Program-made: the position numbers and the translations under genes
Shown here: piece after piece, positions 57,324-64,000 of the stretch
Layout: each line of letters starts with the position of its first letter
Numbering within the stretch: position 1 is the first letter of the stretch
Source of the DNA: Strigamia acuminata
Lineage: Eukaryota > Arthropoda > Chilopoda > Geophilomorpha > Linotaeniidae
Assembly: GCA_949358305.1 (NCBI GenBank)
Contig: OX442315.1
Location: 15,278,427-15,342,426 of the forward strand
Length of the DNA stretch: 64,000 nucleotides
Direction: 5' to 3'
Notes under the pieces: model-generated
Database searches by the model: none
Seen by the model: only the letters and a program-made list of their open reading frames with translations
What the model was told of the DNA's origin: nothing

Positions 57324-60300
57324 TCAATTTGCTGGCGTCGTTTTTGTCGATCTGATTCGATCGCTTCTTCTCGAAACTGGATAAACTTTCATTTTCGCTC
57401 CAGTTGGTCTTCCCCGCCCTTTTCTCTTCGTCGTGGCGACATTTTCCGCCGCGCTTTCTTCAACTTTAACCGTCTCGACCGCACTTATTTCCTCAAGCGC
57501 CGCTGTCTCCTCCGTCGCGCCATTTTCCGAAACATTTTCTCCAACCACAACATCCTTTTTCTCGCGTTTACAATTTGCACCGACCACCCACGGCTTCTTG
57601 GCCTTCCTCATGCGCAATTTTCTATACTTTTTTCTATAAAAGAAAATAAAAATTAAATAAACATTTTTAAAAAAAAAAAACCAAAAAATAATCCACTACT
57701 TTATAGGTATTAACGGCACTTCCTTTTCCTTTTTTATCTCGATCATCGGCACCTTGGTCATCAAAGCCGGCATGAAAAATAAAGTTACGAATCGCCTGGC
57801 CAGCAGCCGCCATTTTTCCGCTTGATTATCATCCACGGAAGTGATCGGCTCGAGCGGACGATCGACATTGTTCGGAATCTCGCTCAAACGTTTGCGCACG
57901 AGCGAATAAAACCTCATTGCACGAAAAGTGGACGCACAAGGTGCCAACAGCGTCAACCGTTCGATCGCGAATTCGTTTTTCACCAGCGAACTGACTTGTT
58001 TCGCCGTCCTTTTGTCGCTCAACGACTCTATAATGCGGCATCTTTCGGCGGTGGAGTCGCATTCGGAAACTTCAAACTCTTCTAAAAGAAAATCAAATTA
58101 AAGAAATAATTAAAAAATTAAAAATTAAAAATTAATTTTTCGTTTCGTCACTTTTTATAAACGGTCTTCCGTATTTTACGTGATGAGTTGTCAGCATAAA
58201 ATACTCGATAAACGCTCTATCTTCGCAGCCAAACGTTTCTTCCATTCTTATCGGCATTGGTCGTTTTTTCTGAGATCGTTTTTTCCCCAACTCGTGTTCC
58301 AACTTCTTGAGAAATTTATCCAAGATGGGATTGTTGTCGTTCGTCGGGCTCTACATTTCATTTCAAATCAATTTTTCAACCAAAATAAATTAAAAAACAA
58401 ACAAACAAACAAAAACTCGAGCTTACTTTCTCCAAACTTTCCACCACTTTCGCGTAGATCATGTCCCGATATTTGTTCGTCTGTCGGAAGAGCGTTTTGG
58501 GTCGTTCAATTTCACAAAACGACTCGTTATCGCATTTCTTTCTGAAGTCCATCAGAATTCCGTATCGTCTCGCCACCATTTGCGCAGTTCTCCCAGGAAA
58601 ATGCGTCACAACTTCGCACCACCTAGCTACGGAATAAAAACAAATCAAAAATCAGAAAAATCAGAAAAATCCCAAAATCAAAAAATCCCAAAATCAAAAA
58701 ATCAAAATAAATCAGAAAAACAAAAAAAAAATAGAAATAAAAATCAGAAAAATCCAGAAATTCCAAAAATCCAAACTTTTTACTAATAAAAACTTACGTT
58801 CGATGGAGTCGGACATTATTTTAATCAAACGATTATCCTCCGCTGCACTCCACGCCGAATTCGAAATCGTCATTCTCAAACTATTCTGGTATCTATCTCG
58901 AACTTGCCCATTCGTTCTTCCGGGTATCAATGTGGAAATTTTGGCAAAATTTTCACCATATCTCATCACGCCGGCCACGAGACACTAAAAAATTCAAAAT
59001 TGTTTGAATAAATCAATAAAATCAATAAAAAAAACACTCGTATAATCAAATTAGTCACCGTGTCTTCGGTCTCCGTCCATTTGCCACGTTTTATCCCTGG
59101 ATCCAAAAAGTATTTCCACCGTCGATAAACTTCTTGATTCATTCTTTCGCAGTAATAAGCGACCTGATGCCACGGAATATAATTCCCAATCCGGCATTCC
59201 TCAACTACCATTCGTAATGTTTGGTCGTTCTCGGCCGTCCAAGTCCTAAAAAACAAATAATTCATTTCTAAATCCAATTAAATCGATTCATCCGTTACCT
59301 ATCGGTGGTTTCCTTGCTAAACTTCAGCTTGTAACGTTCGAAACATTGCAACGCGGTGCGTTTTGTACCCAAATTCGACGCCACCACGTCCCAATTATCG
59401 CAACTCTCTTTAATTAATCGTTCGAGTGATTCGTCTTCGTTAGCCGTCCATTTTTTCGTGTTTACGTGCGGACTGACGTGATTCTTCCACATCAATTTGC
59501 ACTGGAATGGCGACCGTCGTCCCTCGAACTAAAAAAAAAATATATACATATACAAAAAAATTATTTATTTTATTATTTTTAAACAAAAAACTACAAACCG
59601 TGACGTTTGAAATTGTCATCCAATCGTATTCTTTCGATTGATCACTAAATAAACGCTCGTCGTCCATGGACCTTTGTCAAAATACAAAAAAAAAAATCAA
59701 AATTAATTTTTTTAAATAAAAAAAAATTAAAATTAAAACAAACTTAATATTGTCGATGGTTTTATCACATTCTTCACTCTTTTCCGAAACTCCAATTTTA
59801 TTAGCTGCAGGATCATTGAGTTTCTCCAGTAAAGCTTCTTTTCTTATCAAATGCGGCTCCAAAAACGACTGCATAGCATTCGCCGCAACTGCCGCTCTCA
59901 AAGTCTCTTTTTCATCCGTCGTCCCTTAAAAATAATCAAAATAAATCAACAAAATCACCAAAAAACACAAATTCTATCGTTTTTCTTACAAATTCGTGGC
60001 GCTTTTGCGTACGGATCGATGAATGTCGACGCCGCCCTGAGTTTAGCATCTTCGTTCGGCCTCTGAACGAATCCCACCCGATTTCTGAAGTAAGGTTTGC
60101 GAAAAATTGCCAGCCATTTCCATTTTCTGCATTTAAAAAGGTCCAGAACGTTTCTCTGAGCTTTCGTTACGCAACATCCTTCGCGAATCAGCTCTTGTTG
60201 TTGTAAATTCTCCTCCAGGATTATTTCCAATCTCTGGATGGTGTGACTTATAAATTCCTGGTACACTTTATTGAGCAACAAACACTTTTCTTGGCCGGTT

Positions 60301-60464
60301 TTCATCGCCAGGATTCCGTCGACGGTTATGGCGCCCGTTTCCTCCTCCTCGAAATCTAGAAATTTTTCATTAATTTATTACTTAAAACTGTCGCGGAAAA
60401 CCACAAACTTACCTTTATCAGTCGTGTTTGACGCTCCCTCGGCGTTCATTATGCTGTCTGCCAT
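57324..60464 (-). CDS. SNAPC4: SNAPC4 (SNAPc190), Myb-repeat subunit of the snRNA-activating complex
   Basis: Largest subunit of SNAPc, which binds the proximal sequence element of snRNA genes for Pol II and Pol III transcription. Eleven exons (60464-60413, 60355-59990, 59924-59744, 59671-59599, 59528-59299, 59245-59059, 58984-58798, 58626-58427, 58350-58152, 58081-57700, 57633-57324) join in phase into 788 residues. The N-terminal region has LLLNKVYQEFI and KPYFRNRVG as in the family. Consecutive Myb/SANT repeats follow: YDWMTISN, KKWTANEDESLERLI with TALQCFERY, RTWTAENDQTLR, GKWTETEDT with GRTNGQVRDRYQNSL, and SAWSAAEDNRLIKI with GRTAQMVARRYGIL. The C-terminus is basic and includes an AT-hook-like KRKGRGRPTG. 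It is much shorter than the ~1,470-residue human protein, mainly at the C-terminus. It is tail-to-tail with SYF1, 91 bp apart. Confidence 0.92.
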
Positions 60465-60726
60465 AATAGTTGCTCGAAAATGTCACGGAGCTACGATAAA
60501 AAGTCGAATAAACACACGATTTACAAACGTTTTAGCGCGCCACTCTCTTTTGAGTTGCAGAAAGACGCCGCTAGACGTCCGTGGTTGGATAATTATTTTT
60601 AATTTAAAATACGATAAATAAAAGTTTTTGTTTCAATAAAAAAAATTTATAATATTAATTTAATAAAGAACAATTTATGTGTATAATAAAAAAAAATACA
60701 ATGAAAATAAATATGGAGTCGAAGTG

Positions 60727-62365
60727 TAGTTCTGCATAGGGGAGACATAGGCAGGACCAATCACGGCTCATCTCACAGTTGGCCAATCACATCGCTCCAT
60801 GCATCTTGGGCAACAGTTGGCGCCAAATTCGATTTTTGGACTGTTTGATCCGATGTGTGGTGACATAACGCTTTATCCAAGGCTTTATCACATTTTAGAG
60901 ATTTATGAAAGGATTTGAATGTCAAGAAAATTTCTTTTCTCACGAAAAAGCATGAATTTCTCACTAATAAAATTTATTTACACCTAAAAAATTTGTATTT
61001 ACACCAAAATAATTTGTTTCCTTCTGAAATAATTTGTGTTTTTCTGAAGTAATGTGTTTTTTTCCGAAATAATTTGTGTTTTTCCGAAATAATGTTTTTT
61101 TTCGAAATAATTAGATTTTTCTGAAATAATTGTTTTTTTTCCAAAACAATTTTTTTTCCGAAATAATGTTTTTTCCCACAATTTTTATTTACACATTCCG
61201 TATTGGTATTCCCTCTCATTGTGCACCCACAGCGCTCCATTGGAGACCAGCAGTCTGAGAAACGCCTGCACATTAGCTGCAAAAATTAATTAATTAATTA
61301 TTTTTCTTTTCCCAAAATCAAACTTTGAAAAAATCGATTTTTTTAGTCAAATAATCGATTTTTTAATCAAATAATCGATTTTTTAGTGAAATAATCGATT
61401 TTTTAATGAAATAATCGATTTTTTAAACAAATAATCGAGTTTTTAGTTAAATAATCGATTTTTTAAACAAATAATAGATTTTTTAGTCAAATAATCGACT
61501 TTTGAGTCAAAAAATTAATTATTGTGATTTGTGAGTCAAAAAATTGATTTTTGTGATTTTTGTAAATTTTGACTCAAAAATCAATTTTTTTCTAAAGTTT
61601 GATTTGTCGATAGGAAAAATAATTAAATTACTTGCTACAGATGTAAATTTTTGCAGCTAATGTGTGGGCTTTTCTTAGACCTCTGGTCTCCAATAAAGCG
61701 CTGTGGGTGCACAATGAGAAAGAATACCAATACGGAATGTGTAAATAAAAATTGTGGGAAAAAACATTATTTCAGAAAAAAAATTGTTTTGGAAAAAAAA
61801 CAATTATTTCAGAAAAATCTAATTATTTCGAAAAAAAAACATTATTTCGAAAAAACACAAATTATTTCGGAAAAACAAATTATTTCGGAAAAACACAAAT
61901 TATTTCGGAATAACACAAATTATTTCGGAATAACACAAATTATTTCGGAATAACACAAATTATTTCGGAATAACACAAATTATTTCGGAATAACACAAAT
62001 TATTTCGGAAAAACACAAATTATTTCGGAAAAAAACACATTACTTTAGAAAAACACAAATTATTTCAGAAGGAAACAAATTATTTTGGTGTAAATACAAA
62101 TTTTTTAGGTGTAAATAAATTTTATTAGTGAGAAATTCATGCTTTTTCGTGAGAAAAGAAATTTTCTTGACATTCAAATCCTTTCATAAATCTCTAAAAT
62201 GTGATAAAGCCTTGGATAAAGCACTATGTCACCACACATCGGATCAAACAGTCCAAAAATCGAATTTGGCGCCAACTGTTGCCCAAGATGCATGGAGCGA
62301 TGTGATTGGCCAACTGTGAGATGAGACGTGATTGGTCCTGCCTATGTCTCCCCTATGCAGAACTA
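60727..62365. mobile_element. Foldback transposon, copy 2 (1,639 bp)
   Basis: Same ends, arms and central array as copy 1, in the same orientation, at a constant offset of 31,666 bp with no net length difference and only scattered substitutions (e.g. AACGCTTTATCC here, AGCGCTTTATCC in copy 1). The left flank is TCGAAGTG, only 262 bp upstream of the SNAPC4 start codon; the right flank is GCTTAGAG. No transposase. Confidence 0.85.
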
Positions 62366-62373
62366 GCTTAGAG

Positions 62374-62688
62374 TGAGGGTCCAGTTTTATGAACACGACT
62401 GTACTACATATTTTGTCCTAATGTATTACGGACTACCACCAGTAGTAACACAACATTGCTCTACTAACGGTAAAGTGGCAGACCGGCACTTAAAGTTCAT
62501 TGATCATTTTGTTAGAAATAGTACAGTTTACATATAATTTATCCCAATTTGTAATACATTTTTACTTGTCGTCTTATCTACCTAGTGGCCGCCACTTGTT
62601 ATGATGTCACTGTATGTGTACCTGTGTGGTACTGCATTTCTGGTGTCATTTAGCAACTTTAAGAAACGGTAGAAAAAATTATACCAAC
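62374..62688. other. Intron remainder with right part of the interrupted hairpin
   Basis: It begins TGAGGGTCCAG and CACGACTGTACTAC, the completion of the hairpin arm that stops at 29,060. The rest is intron sequence after the SRCR exon donor. No transmembrane exon for receptor B occurs here. Confidence 0.7.
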
Positions 62689-63142
62689 CACAAATAGCGA
62701 CTGCAACCCCACCACATTGTTTCGTCTCGTTTACAAATATTGGCCGAATTTCGTTTTCACAATCTTGTAATTTTGTTTCATTGCCCAAGCAATGGAATCC
62801 ACTATATCGTAAATAATAATCATGCGGTCTAGAATCGGGAATAATGGAGAAATTGTGGGCTCCGTTTACATAACCAGCTGCACGACATGTCACTTGAGCA
62901 TCCTTGTTGTCCCACAGAACTCCGCAAAGTGGGTGCCAGCGACCGTCATAATAAATTTCCACACTCCCTTCAACTTCCGTTAAGGTTTTGTTGATTAAAA
63001 CGAGTCTGCAGTCATCTTGATAAGAATTTAAATGATTTAAGTGATGAAACTTGGAAGGCAATTGTTCCTTACCGTTCTCTACGCTTAAAGTTTTGCAAAA
63101 AATGAGAAAAATAATGTTTAAATAAATAAATAAAGTCGACAT
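62689..63142 (-). CDS. SRCR receptor B: signal peptide and SRCR exons (5' part)
   Basis: Exons 63142-63073 and 63015-62689 join in phase. The first encodes a signal peptide (MSTLFIYLNIIFLIFCKTLS). The second is one SRCR domain: DDCRLVLINKTLTEVEGSVE, DGRWHPLCG, DAQVTCRAAGY, SGFHCLGNETKLQDC and GGVAVAIC. It is 327 bp, exactly as in receptor A, and closely similar in sequence. The donor (G/GTTGGT, phase 1) fits the phase-1 acceptor of the transmembrane exon at 28,863; the intron between them now spans 33.8 kb because of the inserted block. Without that exon the product would be a soluble or truncated SRCR protein reading into the intron. Confidence 0.85.
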
Positions 63143-63436
63143 TGAAATATGAGATGCCAAATAAACCATATGTGACCTTTCGCATGTGATTCGGGGATAA
63201 GATAAATGTAAACGGATGGAGAATTGCAAGCAATAGCGATTGCAAATTTGCTGATTTTTATTTTAATTTTTAATTTTTAATTGCACTTTTGTCTTCCGTT
63301 ATTTTTATACACAAAGAAAAATAAAAACAACAACTTAAAATCTTTATAATAACAATTATTACAATTAAATATAATAAATTGAAACACTATGACTAAACGT
63401 TGGGAAATATATTTCTTTGGAATTTAAAACATTATT

Positions 63437-63979
63437 TCATTTATTTATTTCTTTGGTGTCTTGATTACTCGAAAAGCCATTAGGATTTAGCGATTGCCAC
63501 TTCCATGTATCCGCACCTGATGAATAACGAGGAAAAAATGCGAGTTTAAGGTCAATGTCAAACTTACGTGATAAAATTGCTAATCTACCAATTCCAGTAG
63601 AGTTGTGAATTCAATTTACATGATTAAACTAGTTAAGACCCGGATTTCTCATTCACAAATCTACTGGAAGACAATCAAAATGGCGGCTGCAAATTTTAGA
63701 AATATAAATTCACTTACACATTTCTTCGAGTGTTCGCTCCGCTTTCCATTCTAGTTCTGTTTCAGCTAAATTTGGGTCGCAGTACATAGCTGCAACATCT
63801 CCAGCACGACGACCGACGATTTTGTACGGAATCTGAAACGAAATAAAATTAATAATGAAAATAAGAACAAACTGAATTCGAAATTTCGAATTGTTTCCTA
63901 CCTGTTTCCCACTAACTTTACAAAAAGCATTAACAACGTCTAGAACCGAATAACCATCTCCTCGTCCCAAATTGTAGGC
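63437..63979 (-). CDS. GALE: UDP-glucose/galactose 4-epimerase, 3' exons
   Basis: Leloir-pathway enzyme interconverting UDP-galactose and UDP-glucose. Three exons are visible: 63979-63902 ([20 protein letters not shown]), 63832-63718 ([20 protein letters not shown], then [19 protein letters not shown]) and 63516-63437 ([19 protein letters not shown] to the stop). These match the C-terminal substrate-binding part of GALE, including the YNLGxGxGYSV and RRxGDVA motifs. The NAD-binding Rossmann half lies beyond the right edge. The gene is immediately upstream of SRCR receptor B on the same strand. Confidence 0.93.
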
Positions 63980-64000
63980 CTAATCGGAAAATCATGAGGC

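Larger units (their letters stand above)
29061..62365. mobile_element. 33.3-kb composite block bounded by two foldback elements
   Basis: The block begins with foldback copy 1 and ends with copy 2, in direct orientation. GCTTAGAG is present on both outer sides (29053-29060 and 62366-62373), whereas the inner flanks (GAGTTATA at 30700 and TCGAAGTG ending at 60726) match neither each other nor GCTTAGAG. It carries GATD1, SYF1, SNAPC4, an LTR retrotransposon and several repeats. The whole behaves like one inserted unit with an 8-bp target duplication. A recombinational or assembly origin is the alternative. Confidence 0.6.

Noticed and set aside
62582-63229. Single 215-codon exon as the SRCR gene
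   Set aside because: It reads through two introns; clear splice sites at 63,073/63,015 and 62,689 match those of receptor A and remove the unrelated ends.

Overview
This is eukaryotic, animal nuclear DNA. The genes are split by GT-AG introns, and their products are metazoan: an ABCB transporter, the atypical MAP kinase ERK7/MAPK15, a TCF21-type bHLH factor, SRCR-domain receptors, SYF1/XAB2, SNAPC4 and GALE. Introns in the compact genes are often only 50-100 bp. The window is rich in DNA-transposon fossils and minisatellites, and carries (CCTAA)-type arrays. This suggests an invertebrate; I cannot name the species. All gene models below were built by eye from splice sites, reading phase and family conservation.

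Layout. 1-12,007 (-): an ABCB full transporter, N-terminus to the middle of TMD2, its C-terminal half beyond the left edge; its introns are filled with MITEs, including a three-deep nest at 6.2-8.4 kb. 13.0-14.0 kb: decayed convergent pieces of a SAC3-domain gene (+) and LTV1 (-). 15,026-18,230 (-): complete MAPK15, 575 aa. 18.2-21.9 kb: intergenic minisatellites. 21,927-22,779 (+): TCF21-like bHLH. 23,374-23,445 (+): tRNA-Pro(CGG). 26,197-27,956 (-): small SRCR-transmembrane receptor A. 28,271-28,863 (-): transmembrane exon of a second SRCR receptor, B. 29,061-62,365: a 33.3-kb block bounded by two 1,639-bp direct copies of one foldback transposon. It contains a hAT MITE, a CCTAA satellite with a young Ty3/gypsy element inside it, a ~2.07-kb tandem duplication, repeated exon-like modules, and three conserved genes: GATD1 (+), SYF1/XAB2 (+) and SNAPC4 (-). 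62,689-63,142 (-): signal-peptide and SRCR exons of receptor B. 63,437-63,979 (-): 3' exons of GALE.

Main result. The 33.3-kb block looks like one insertion into an intron of SRCR receptor B. The outermost flanks of the two foldback copies carry the same 8 bp (GCTTAGAG), while neither copy has matching flanks of its own. Removing the block restores a hairpin element that it interrupts. The exons left on either side then join in phase into a 329-codon receptor parallel to neighbouring receptor A. This is the footprint expected of macrotransposition by a pair of hAT-type elements carrying host genes; recombination with a circle or an assembly mis-join at the identical copies are the alternatives. 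The SYF1 copy in the block has one extra base breaking its frame, which matters for whether the block is a functional relocation or an extra copy.

The genes are a mixture of housekeeping (splicing, snRNA transcription, galactose metabolism), signalling and surface-receptor functions and do not form one pathway. GATD1, SYF1 and SNAPC4 are very tightly packed (184 and 91 bp gaps).
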